From contig NC_090129.1 in NCBI RefSeq assembly GCF_040581485.1, positions 9,348,501 through 9,412,500 on the forward strand: a stretch of DNA of 64,000 nt, read 5' to 3'. Numbering within the stretch: the first letter of the stretch is position 1; each line of letters opens with the position of its first letter. A model generated the notes under the pieces. That model was not told the origin of the DNA, searched no databases, and saw nothing but the letters and a program-made list of their open reading frames with translations. The translations under genes were made by a program, and so were the position numbers. Of this stretch, positions 43,201 to 51,383 are shown in pieces. This DNA comes from Linepithema humile. Its lineage: Eukaryota; Arthropoda; Insecta; Hymenoptera; Formicidae.

Positions 43201-45868
43201 AAAGACAAAAAGTATAGAAAAAAATATAACTAAAAGGAAGAAACTTATAATATTTAATTATTATTTAATTAATTATTTAATTAATTATTATAAATATTCG
43301 AGACTGAAAGTCTGCATTGCCGGATATCTCTTTCATTTATCGTGCATCACTCATCGTTTATCTTTTCCGTTCGTAGAATGACGAAACGGTAGGCGTTGAT
43401 AATCTCTCGGCGGTTTTTAGTTAAAGTAAATAACCGCAACAGCAAAACGCAAATGAAGCTCTTGTCTCACGACGAATCCGACGCTTTGTGCAGAATTCGC
43501 AGTTCGAAAGGGCAAATTGCGGGAGTATCTTACGTAATCGCCATCCTTCGTGCACATTTTGTTCTCGCATGATGCACCGCGCAGCTATGCGTAACCTTTT
43601 TGCGTGCTGACTTTTACACGCCGCGCATATTCTTCTTGTGAGAACAATGCGCTTTAAAAGCGCTCTATTTTTACGTTATGACTACAGTGCAAATTATGTT
43701 TGCTAGTGAGACTGGCAAAACAAAATATTTTTACTCATGAATATTTTATTTTTTAGCGAATATACAGCATGTCGCAGACCAACCGTATCACTCGTTCATG
43801 GCAAGATTCCTGTGTGGTCATTTAGAGAATCTTTATACAAATGTCGGAGCCACAGTAATTTTTAAATGTAAAATGTTTAAAGTTTGCAAAAATTCACGCG
43901 ATTAAGCATGTTGCATCATGAAACCTCAGAAATCTGATATTCATACGAGTGATACGGTTAGTCTGAGACATCTTGTATATTTTACATTATTTTTCTTCTT
44001 TTCTAAAATTATTCTCGTAATAATATTAAAACAATCTTACTAAACGACCTTGAAACTCTTACCATTAAAATATTTTACGAATATTTACTAAAATCGACTA
44101 TGTAAACTCAATTTCAACTTGACTTCGATAAATATTTGTAGATTATTTGAATGCTAAAAGAATTTCAAGGTCGTTTTCGAGGTGGAGTTGTTTCCGTCGC
44201 CTTAAGCCTGCGTAATCTATATCCCTTCTCTTTTTCTCTCTCTCTTTCTCTTGCGCTATGTATCAGTATGCATATTTTTGCATTCTACTTCTCGCATTTT
44301 CCCAAATTGAAATCGGCGCGATCTTGTCTTTCATATGTTTATTGCACTCTTATTATTCGCACGGCGGCACCTTGTACGTAAAACGTTTCGTATCGATGCG
44401 TTATCCTCTCAAATAGTACTATTCTTATTATTTCCTGTAATTTTCGATCTCATCTTTTCCATCGTTACTTGTTACGGACGCGGTAGAGTGTCAAATGTGT
44501 AATTCGAAATATTCAATAAAAAATTTGCAAATTTTATGGTTATTAAATATAAATATATATATCTTTTATTAGATATTTGCGTAAAAAATGAGTCAAAGCT
44601 TAATGTGCGTAATAATTATTCGTCAATTAATTATTTTAACTGCTATAATTTGGGTATACTTTACACTTGTTACAGACAACTTATGAATAACTGCGTTGCT
44701 GCGCATATCATACCGATAAGTCAATCTAACCTGTTTTATTTTAATATCATCACAAGAATATATTTCAAAATAATGTAAAATATACAATTGCATCTCATTC
44801 TAATTGTATCACTCGTTAATATCAGATTTCTGAGATTTCTATGGTAAGGATATCAAAATCAATATGCAACACGCGCGAATTTTTGACAATTTAATTGCAA
44901 ACTTGCATTTAAAAATTACTGTAGTCTGTAGACATTTTTGTCTCCGAATGATCTCAAGAATCTGCTATTAACGTTAATGCGGTCGGTTTAGGACATCTTG
45001 TATATTCTGTAATAAATATATACTTATATTTTTATAGAGATTCAATTATATATAATTGTCTAGCTTAAATCTGATAAAAAAATGTTTCATAAAAGATTAA
45101 AAAATTCAAGATTAAGAAACGTTTCTAATTCAAAATATTTGATTAAAATTCTATGTATAAATAACTCTTAATATTGAAAAAGAATATTCGCACGTAATTA
45201 GTTAAAATTAATTAAAGTTTAAATTACTTTTGGCGCCCCTTTCTAAAAAAAGAAAGGAATAAAATAGAAAATAAAATTTCAATTTTTATAGCGCTAAATC
45301 GGGGAAAAAATGTTTCATGTAAGATTAAAAGATTCTAGATTGAGATATACGCGTCTAACTAAAAACATTTAATTAAGACTATGTCTGTTAAAACTGTTTG
45401 TATCTGGTTTTAGTGATGTAGAAAGTTTCCACTTCTATTTTTAGGAACAACAGAGTATCATTTATGATTAAATCATAATTAAATTAACTATAATTAACGT
45501 TTATAGGGATGAGGTACTAAAGCATGATATATATTTTAGATAAGATTCTTTCTAGGCCTGCCCATAAATGCGCTCACATCGACGAAATCGGAGCCGCGTA
45601 GCGTTTCGGCATTCCGGCAAAACGTAAACATTCACACATTCGCGTCATCTTCATTCGATGATTAATCAACAACAAACATATTTACTTACGTCTGGTTGAG
45701 GTACTGCAGAGTCACGCTGATGATTTCACCGACGAGCTCGCTCTCGTTGACATCGTACGCGCTCACCTTCACCGGCAGCTGATCGTCCGGATTCACCCTG
45801 GCGATGAAGTCGGTGAAAAAGCGCGAGTACGCTCCGAGGTAGTCGCCGTCCACACAATCCGCAGCCAT
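16824..45868 (-). CDS. PP2C-family Ser/Thr phosphatase, PPM1E/PPM1F type (8 exons over 29 kb)
   Basis: Exons are 45868-45690, 42876-42767, 42149-41944, 41736-41548, 41449-41306, 39995-39899, 37834-37670 and 17725-16824. All phases join, giving 663 residues. PP2C metal-site motifs are present in order: RKMEDRH, DGHGG (177-181), GGTTA (232-236), WVGDS (250-254), ACDGLWDF (338-345) and SLDNITVIV (382-390). Such phosphatases are Mg/Mn-dependent; the PPM1E/F subgroup dephosphorylates CaM kinases and PAK in vertebrates. An N-terminal region of about 130 residues precedes the catalytic core. After the core comes an acidic, Asn/Asp-rich tail with about nine consecutive Gln codons (17472-17498), ending in a hydrophobic/aromatic stretch and a basic RLRKK end. 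Intron 7 (17726-37669) is 19.9 kb long. CFAP299 lies in intron 5 on the other strand. The chosen start is the first ATG; the codon three positions upstream is GTG. Subfamily placement is likely, substrates are inferred. Confidence 0.93.
17472..17498 (-). repeat. Coding CAG/CAA repeat (poly-Gln) in the PP2C tail
   Basis: Seven CAG and two CAA codons in a row encode glutamine in the last exon of the phosphatase, outside the catalytic core. Length variation between individuals is likely for such a tract. Confidence 0.85.
19309..19379. repeat. (CT)n microsatellite
   Basis: About 30 uninterrupted CT units, one T insertion near the end, in a GC-rich intronic island. On the transcribed minus strand of the PP2C gene this is a GA tract. 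Confidence 0.95.
22615..22741. repeat. Imperfect tandem duplication
   Basis: Two copies share tttttttcgttaacatt, then a GC-containing core (gcgcgatgctacatgacag versus cacgcgatgatacaagac) and an ending ttgta. Copy 1 is about 22615-22674 and copy 2 about 22690-22741. It is a local duplication of unknown origin. Confidence 0.6.
31166..31219. repeat. (CT)n microsatellite
   Basis: A run of about 25 CT units in the large PP2C intron, next to a GC-rich island. It resembles the tract at 19309. Confidence 0.95.
32740..32758. repeat. Homopolymer of 19 C
   Basis: An uninterrupted C run in the large intron. On the minus strand, which is the sense strand of the PP2C transcript, it is G19. Assembly length may be imprecise at such a tract. 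Confidence 0.9.
32935..32972. repeat. Short GCCGC-type tandem repeat
   Basis: Repeats of CGCCG with a few changes form an almost pure GC stretch in the large intron. Confidence 0.7.
34071..34215. repeat. Diverged direct repeat, copy 1 (partner about 34700-34875)
   Basis: Shares with the downstream copy the order ctcatttt-agttgct-ataatt, then a T-rich stretch, then tagcacaagatttacg (tagcataagctttacg in copy 2) and ggaagatt. Copies lie about 630 bases apart and are well diverged, so this is an old duplication. Confidence 0.5.
34383..34655 (+). repeat. Left arm of a long imperfect inverted repeat
   Basis: This arm matches the reverse complement of about 35503-35760 over some 260 bases. Shared blocks include gaaacgat, aaatagat, tcgagagta, gatagattaacgg, cacgcgattcta, gtggaatcga, ctttgattaacgaacaataat, gcagttt, ttcgctaaat and gcaaaaatgct. 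The arms are perhaps three-quarters identical by eye. The layout, two arms with an 847-base centre, fits an old DNA transposon with long terminal inverted repeats or an inverted duplication. Confidence 0.7.
35441..35467. repeat. (CA)n microsatellite
   Basis: About ten CA units with one change (ctcaca) at the left end, just inside the right arm of the long inverted repeat. Confidence 0.85.
35503..35760 (-). repeat. Right arm of the long imperfect inverted repeat
   Basis: Reverse-complement partner of 34383-34655. The centre between the arms has no transposase-like frame. It carries a CA microsatellite at about 35441-35467 and a copy of the 34071 direct repeat. Outer flanks show no clear target duplication, as expected of an old insertion. 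Confidence 0.7.
36020..36056. repeat. Purine tract (GA-rich)
   Basis: Runs of AGAAAG and GAGAGA on the plus strand. It is a simple low-complexity tract in the PP2C intron. Confidence 0.7.
40235..40948 (+). CDS. CFAP299: CFAP299 orthologue (C4orf22 family), intronless and nested in the PP2C gene
   Basis: A single open frame of 237 residues, the normal size for this family. Recognisable family segments include NYEEYLDSLVSPADICYL, RQLAELGYRCTGEIL, ALRERPNRLGILSTIVFLR, YIDFGDRLKSEDW, RGEKKLTPRKRDLAYYHW, LLFKNIHDRQMITVDP and ILYDHVNRSK. In vertebrates CFAP299 is a cilia and flagella-associated protein linked to spermatogenesis, so a testis or sensory-cilium role is expected here. That expectation comes from the family, not from the sequence. 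The gene lies on the plus strand within PP2C intron 5 (39996-41305). The start ATG is in a weak context (AACATGA). An AATAAA hexamer overlaps the stop codon (40944-40949). Lack of introns could mean a retrocopy or simple intron loss. Confidence 0.93.
   Translation: MTVLGTQIDSDRRLLDFKNYEEYLDSLVSPADICYLRSSKTARQLAELGYRCTGEILNEESFYRRLRIVKDLLLPVHRPYVLTSEFVRPDSKLMEELALRERPNRLGILSTIVFLRRFIEKLQFEESAYIDFGDRLKSEDWLSYYRGEKKLTPRKRDLAYYHWRTGRTHLNETRNYIPIIDPERGLLFKNIHDRQMITVDPAAASPGVHTTRIRIRCPFYEHVILYDHVNRSKIVKK
40944..40949 (+). terminator. AATAAA overlapping the CFAP299 stop codon
   Basis: AATAAA includes the TAA stop. If used, the mRNA would have a very short 3' untranslated region. Other A/T-rich hexamers follow within 200 bases. 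Confidence 0.35.
43763..43977 (+). mobile_element. Short foldback DNA element, copy 1 (TA-flanked)
   Basis: The ends are inverted repeats of about 35 bases (TACAGCATGTCGCAGACCAA at left; the right end read inward is TACAAGATGTCTCAGACTAA), both continuing into CCGTATCACTCG. A TA dinucleotide lies on each side (43761-43762, 43978-43979), which fits a Tc1/mariner-type target. At 215 bases it is too short to encode a transposase, so it is a non-autonomous element. Confidence 0.75.
44783..45002 (-). mobile_element. Same foldback family, copy 2, opposite orientation
   Basis: Reverse-complement relative of 43763-43977. Shared blocks include GTATCACTCGT, AATATCAGATTTCTGAG and CATTTAAAAATTACTGT, and the GGACATCTTGTA end. 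TA flanks occur at 44781-44782 and 45003-45004. It is more diverged at its left end. Confidence 0.7.
45061..45390. repeat. Diverged direct duplication, period about 229 bases
   Basis: The blocks at about 45061-45155 and 45290-45385 share the order taaatc-g, aaaaaatgtttcat, aagattaaaa-attc-agatt and ttaa-att-aagtctatg-like sequence. It is an old tandem-type duplication in AT-rich DNA. Confidence 0.5.
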
Positions 45869-46943
45869 TGTCGCCACTCAAGTCGCGGCACACGTGCTGC
45901 GAGCAATGCGACGCGGAGCGGCGTCGCGCCACTGCACTCCGATTACGTTTCGCTTCGCGCCCGCGCGCGTACAACGCTCTGCGTATGACGACGCTCTGAA
46001 ACGACGCGGGAGTCGATACGCCGAAGTAGGTCTCACGATTATCGTTCACGTTCCGGCTTCGATGTGATCGGAGCACGCGGCACGCTTGCGATTAATGTAC
46101 GATATTTGTACATAAGTTACGTCATTCATTCAGCGGCAATTGACGTACGCGCGTCACACACTCAGCCGACCACTATGGACGCGCAGCACGGTTCGGTTAG
46201 GCCTTTAATACATACGCACGCAGAGCGGAAGAAGAACGAGCGGCCCGATAACAGGCAGGACGGAGAAGGGATGAGAGCGGAACGGCGGTGGGACGCGTAC
46301 CGCGATGCTGGAAATACTGGCTGTTCCTCCCACACGCATCTAACGTTTCTTAGCTTTCCTTTTGCACTGAGCTTTAGCGCAAATCGACTCTCGGCCACGG
46401 CGGAAAGTAGAATACACTGTAAGATTACCAGTCGGTGTGGACGACTGCGCATGTCGGACATGCGCGATTTTACCGACGCCATCACTTCACCTGCGATGTT
46501 ATCGACGCATGTTGCATTCATTCGTAACACCATTGCTCACCAGATAGAGGAACAAACATCACACGTGTGTGGTAGTGCGTATCGCACTCGTTCCGCAGCT
46601 GCGTGTGTGTTTTGACGTGAAAAGAAATATTGTCTCGCGGAAAATGCATCTCAATTGTTTTCTCTCTCTCGACGCAATGACAGGAATTTCCATTTTAGTG
46701 TGAGAAAGGACTTTTCAGGAGTGCATCACAGGAGAGTGCTTGGTCAGGATCGTTTTCATTCTTCCTTCGATTGCATCTCGCAATAAGACACCTAACATCA
46801 CATACGTGCACATTTACTTATGTCAAAAGATTGTCAGACTTAGCGTATATATGTACTGTATACATGTAATTTGACGCAAATAATAAATACATGTATATAC
46901 ATGTTATACCTAATTTTAAAGTAATCGAATCCACAGCATATTG
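45869..46943. other. PP2C upstream region
   Basis: A GC-rich stretch directly upstream of the PP2C start codon (about 45880-46620) should hold its promoter and 5' untranslated region on the minus strand. It contains long open frames on both strands without family resemblance. The last 300 bases are the 3' flank of the C22orf39-like gene, which reads in the same direction. Confidence 0.5.
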
Positions 46944-47526
46944 TTACAATATAGTACACCTCGAGTCAAGAGCGGAGACCTCCTTGCCCTCTTTCATTTC
47001 CTCATTTCTTATATGTAGGTACGAGTTTTGAAAGTCTTTCTGCATCCATTCTGGCAAAGGAGCATTCCAGTTTTCTGGTGGCTTTTCTCTTTTCTCCCAA
47101 ACATCATTTGCATAATGTGCACGTAACCGTTTTAATCTGCGTTGCTTTTCGCTTTTAATCAACTCGTTCTACAATATTTTAATACTTATGATACATTCAA
47201 CTCAACGTTTAATATAATCAACATATTTATGAAAACCTACGTACATATGCTTCGTCCGAATTGTATTTTCGCCATTGATAACAGTTACGATAATCAGTGT
47301 TCCACTGATTACAGTCCAGCATTTGGCCGAATATAAAGTACTGATTGAAACGAGCTCTTATACTGGTACAATCGTCGTATTCATCTTTATATACCACACA
47401 CGGTCTTACCTGAAAAAGAATTACAATTAACAAAACATTTTATAGAAAATTTATACGCGAGAAAAAAGTATAATCAATTACCATCCACTGATTTTCGCGA
47501 AATTCTTTTTCCTTCTCTTCACCCAT
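46944..47526 (-). CDS. C22orf39/UPF0545 (PANTS) homologue, twin CX9C protein (3 exons)
   Basis: Exons 47526-47482, 47409-47245 and 47168-46944 join in phase 0 to 144 residues. The central exon holds RPCVVYKDEYDDC and DCNQWNTDYRNCYQW. Both cysteine pairs (19/29 and 48/58) have exactly nine residues between them, a twin CX9C arrangement like that of small CHCH proteins that fold through the mitochondrial MIA pathway. The same spacing occurs in vertebrate C22orf39, named PANTS for a synaptic role in mouse. The C-terminal PPENWNAPLPEWMQ also resembles the family's PPPDWHLPLP-type segment. The gene is divergent from NCBP3, with 775 bases between start codons. Cell location is not shown by the sequence; there is no signal peptide. 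Confidence 0.88.
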
Positions 47527-48301
47527 TTTTACTAGAAATATATCTGTCTTTAACTCTTTTAAACTTGAAATGACTAATGAAACCGGTTATTATTCGTTCA
47601 ACATGCGTCAAACGTTTTCTGCAAGAAGATTGTTAGAAAGACCGTATTAGAAACATAAATTAGAATTAGGTATAGGTTATGGTATAGCAATGTGAGGGCA
47701 AGTATTACACAATCATCGTCAGGCGGCTTATTCGAAACCCGTTAAAAAATTCTTATAAAACTTCTCTCAACATGCGATATATAATAAATGTTGAATCTTC
47801 AATTGCATTTGTATCTACATTTCCATTTACATAAAATACTTCAAATAAGTAACAAATTCAAACAAAATGCCATGAATTGCAGAATACTACAGTATTGCCA
47901 AAACATATAAAATAAATAATTTTGGAAGTTTTATTATTTTTTAGGAAATTCGAATATTCTCTATCCGTCATCCAATTAACTTACTGGACAAAATTGAATA
48001 TTACTATGTTGAAAATCTTCCAAGAAATGCTCTTAAAACGAACGAACTTAAGCCAGCATCGAATTAATGCAGTTCTCGAACGTACCGTCGTGTCAGAGGG
48101 TCGGTCTCTATCTAGCATCGTCCAGCTGTGGCTAGAAAGCAAAATGTCTGCCGCTATGATTATTTGTAAACTGTAACCTAGTAGCTTCGCTCGATATTAC
48201 GCTCACTATTCGCGGGAAGTGATCAGATCACTCGCGAAACTCGTGATACCCGTTTTTTGTCTCAAGGTTTAAGTGCCCGACGCATTCATCGCTTTTACGT
48301 A
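47527..48301. promoter_or_regulatory. Divergent promoter region between the C22orf39-like gene and NCBP3
   Basis: 775 bases separate the two start codons. The middle is AT-rich; the last 150 bases before NCBP3 are GC-richer. A perfect palindromic pair AGTGATC-A-GATCACT lies at 48218-48232, extended by CGCG on both sides, about 70 bases before the NCBP3 start. No TATA box is obvious. Confidence 0.45.
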
Positions 48302-51009
48302 ATGGATGAATTTGACGAATCCTCGATCGAGATGATGCCTGTGGAAGAGACCGTAAATGGACCCGGAGAAGCTTTAAAAGCAGAGTTACAGGTAAGAAAC
48401 TGACTTATCTAATTGATTTCGTTACTAATATCATTGTGAAATGTGTTCCTAACTTTCCAATTGCATTCAGGTGCAGGCATCAGATAGTCAGAGTGAGAAA
48501 TCTGTGGGCATATTTACCACAGGTATAGATATATTCAGCAAAGAGGAGAGATTGAAGATGGAAGAGCGAGCAAAGCGTTTTGGCTTGACAGAGAAATCTA
48601 AGGAATCACTGTGCAATCATGAGGATGATTTATACAGCAGGTAAAAAATAATTAGTAAGATAAAAAAACTTTAACTTAGATATTACAGGCTTAATTATCA
48701 TTACTAATTAATAATTTACTATTTGGCCTAATATTTTCATAGTGATAAATATTTTGAGGATGTTAGAACAAATAAGAATTTTAATCGTAAAGAAAGATTG
48801 AGATTTCAGCTTCAGAAAGATTAAGATTAAGTAGAAGAAATGTAATTACACGAATGTTAAATTCAAACTCCATATGTTGAACGTAAAAAGGTTAAGATCT
48901 GTCAGATCTCATTTCATCAATGAAGGACTAATTGATTTTGCACAAAAGTGATAAATATAACTTCAGATTGTATTGCCCTGTGCATAAAAATAATGTTCTT
49001 ACTTGCAGTATGGGCATCATGGATGACGCTGAGAATGCAAAGAACGTCAGATTGAATGTAATTCATATGAGAGGAACTGAAGATATGAGCAGCCAAGATG
49101 TATTCAAATATTTCCAAGATTATGCTCCACAATCAATTGAATGGATCAATGACATTTCATGTATGTTATCGAGTTTATTTTGAAAAATTTATTACACATT
49201 GTGATTGACATTTGTCTCTAATTTACAATATTACAATATTAGGTAACGTGGTGTGGTTTGACAATTTATCGGCAGCCAGAGCTATGCTGCAATTGTCCAA
49301 GAAAATTGTGGGTAGCGTTGCGAAATATTCAGATCGTGAGAACAATGATTCGGAAAATAAAAAAGACGGCGAGACAATAGTAGATGTGGAAAATAAATCT
49401 GCCGACGTAGAAAAGGACGAAAAGAAAGAGAATTGCATAAATATTAAAGATATCGATTGTCCGTTGCCTCCTGGTATATGGAGAAAAGGAATTGATTGTC
49501 CAAACTCTAAAGGAATCTTTCTGAGATTTGCCACCAGGATGGACAAAAAGCAGGCCAATGCGGAAAAGAAGAGCGAATATTACAAAAAGTATGGAAATCC
49601 CAACTTTGGAGGTAAATATGCATAAAGTTTTACGCATACAAATATAGTGAGAACCTGAAAAGCATCAATGAGAATAATGACACTTTTGTTTCTGCGAATT
49701 TGCAGGTATCAAAGGAATTCTAACAGAGTCCCGTAAGCGTAAATATAAACAGACTCAGCAGAGCAAACGCAAGCCTGCGGTTGAGGACAAAGAACGGGAT
49801 CAAAAGAATCCGTGGGGCGCATTGTCCGAGACGTGGGGCAAAAATGACATCGTGGAGGACGACTTCCTTCCGAAAAATGGAATTAGAGATGGATTTAGAG
49901 ATGGCGTCAGAGATCAAGGACGCAGCAGCATAAAGGAGAGATTGGGTACACCGATCAAGTACACCGATAAGGACACGGTACGAGCGGAGGAATCCGAGGA
50001 GAGCGTCTGGGGAAGTTCGAGTAGCGATAGCGACGAGGACTGGTGCAAGCGAAGTAAAATTCCTCGCATGCGAATGCACGCCGACGACGAGGAGGAGAAA
50101 GTGCAGAAGCGACGGGCGAAGCTCCGATATCAAGTCGGTTTATCTTTTTATTGGACCTATATTATTTGTTTCCTTTGATCTCTCCTGCAAATTCTATTTT
50201 GTCTTTGTTTCTCTTAGATGGTTCTCAACACCTTAAATAGCAGCGGTGATCTGCGATCGAAGTTAGGAAGATCAAGAACGAAAACACAGTTCCGCGATCC
50301 CATTCAAGTGGTGGTCACAAACCTAACAAAATCCAAGCGCGATAATGCGGAAGCACCCCGACAGCAGACCGTGAGAGAAATACAGTCATCGGAAAGAGAA
50401 GAGGGAGAGTGGCAAGAATCGGAGGACGAGGATAATCAGGGCAGACAGGAGGAGGACAGAGAGGAGGAGCAGAGACACGGGCAGCATGTGGTCGTGGAAG
50501 AGGAGGACGAGAGGGAGGAGGGCGAAGAGGAGGAAGAGGAAGAGGGCGAACATAAGGAAGACGATAGCGAAGAAGAAGACAGCGATGTGCCTGCGAAGGA
50601 GGTTCAAGGTCCTAAAGGAAGTGTAATAAAAGTAGTCCCGCCCAAGCCACGTCTCGCCTCCACTGTGTGGGCGAGATTGAATCACGTGAAGAGCGAGATC
50701 AGCGATAGCTACTTGAAAAGCAGGTAGGAATATTTGTTGAGTTTATCTAGAATTATTTTCAACGCGTTTCAGAATCTATTCTTCACAATCGAATTTTACC
50801 CACTTTGCAAACTTCTTATTGTATTCTTGTTTCTGCAAGAGCTTACAAATTGTACGTTTTACAGACAATCGGGCAACCGTGACTTGAGAAGTACCTTGAA
50901 GAGCGGTGACCTGCGGTCGCGTATCGGAAATCACACCAGAGGACGTTCGCCGTTGAGAATAGAAGTAAAAAATGACAAATACACGAAAGACGACAGTGAT
51001 ATAGAGTGA
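48302..51009 (+). CDS. NCBP3: Nuclear cap-binding protein subunit 3 (7 exons)
   Basis: Exons are 48302-48391, 48471-48640, 49009-49160, 49243-49611, 49706-50133, 50218-50723 and 50865-51009, giving 619 residues with consistent phases. NCBP3 (formerly C17orf85/ELG) binds capped RNA and links to CBP80, ALYREF and mRNA export. The N-terminal GIFTTGIDIFSKEERLKMEE-type helix matches the family, followed by an RRM-like domain (about 100-165): RLNVIHMRGTEDMSSQDVF, YFQDYAPQSIEWINDISC, NVVWFDNLSAARAML. The cap-contacting WLDD motif of the human protein reads WIND here (132-135). The long remainder is charged, with an extended Glu/Asp-rich block (exon 6) and two GDLRS-type repeats near the end. The intron after exon 5 is 84 bases with a weak donor (GTCGGT), and its retention would stop translation early. 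An alternative acceptor six bases into exon 2 is possible. Confidence 0.93.
48743..48824 (+). other. Possible alternative terminal exon of NCBP3
   Basis: Within intron 2 an acceptor (TTTTCATAG) leads into a frame that matches the phase of exon 2 and stays open for 27 codons to a TAA. Joining exon 2 here gives a short protein of about 113 residues without the RRM. It could be a short-isoform end or a poison exon. It has no donor, so it would need its own poly(A) site. Confidence 0.3.
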
Positions 51010-51377
51010 TTTCTACTCGAAGGCGTTGACTTTTAAAAAAATTCGAATCTGGCAAAGAGTTATTACTGTTATGTGTATGGTTTTAAAACTTGTCACTCTT
51101 TTTTCGTAACGTTTTATATATCGGCTATGGAATACAAATGTGAATATAAGTATATATAATTTACGAGCTTGATTTTCTTTTATGATCGTAAAAATTTCAA
51201 TCGTCTTGTGTGCACATGCGCGTATGTTATGATAAACAATATCACAAAATATATTAGAACGCTCGTTTTCTACCTTAGCTATCGAGCCTTCAATAATGAT
51301 CATTATTTTTATTACTTTTCATTTGATAACGAATGCTTCCGATAGTAATACATGTAAATTTTGATCATATATCTGTG

Positions 51378-51383
51378 AATAAA
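51378..51383 (+). terminator. Candidate poly(A) signal of NCBP3
   Basis: AATAAA lies 370 bases after the NCBP3 stop and is followed by a T/G-rich stretch (TGTATATTTCTG). It is the clearest hexamer in this flank. Confidence 0.4.

Larger units (their letters stand above)
42877..45689 (-). other. PP2C intron 1 (2.8 kb), AT-rich with mobile elements
   Basis: It is bounded by GTAAGT after exon 1 and TTTCAG before exon 2. It contains two TA-flanked foldback elements (43763-43977 and 44783-45002), a TTATTTAATTAA-type tandem repeat near 43255-43290 and a diverged direct repeat around 45061/45290. No coding exon is visible. Confidence 0.7.

Noticed and set aside
45866..45877. Upstream start for PP2C at 45877
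   Set aside because: The codon there is GTG; the first ATG in frame is at 45868, which gives the same protein minus three residues.
46064..46615. 183-codon plus frame upstream of PP2C
   Set aside because: It lies in the probable PP2C promoter, has no homology I recognise, and is mirrored by a 123-codon minus frame.
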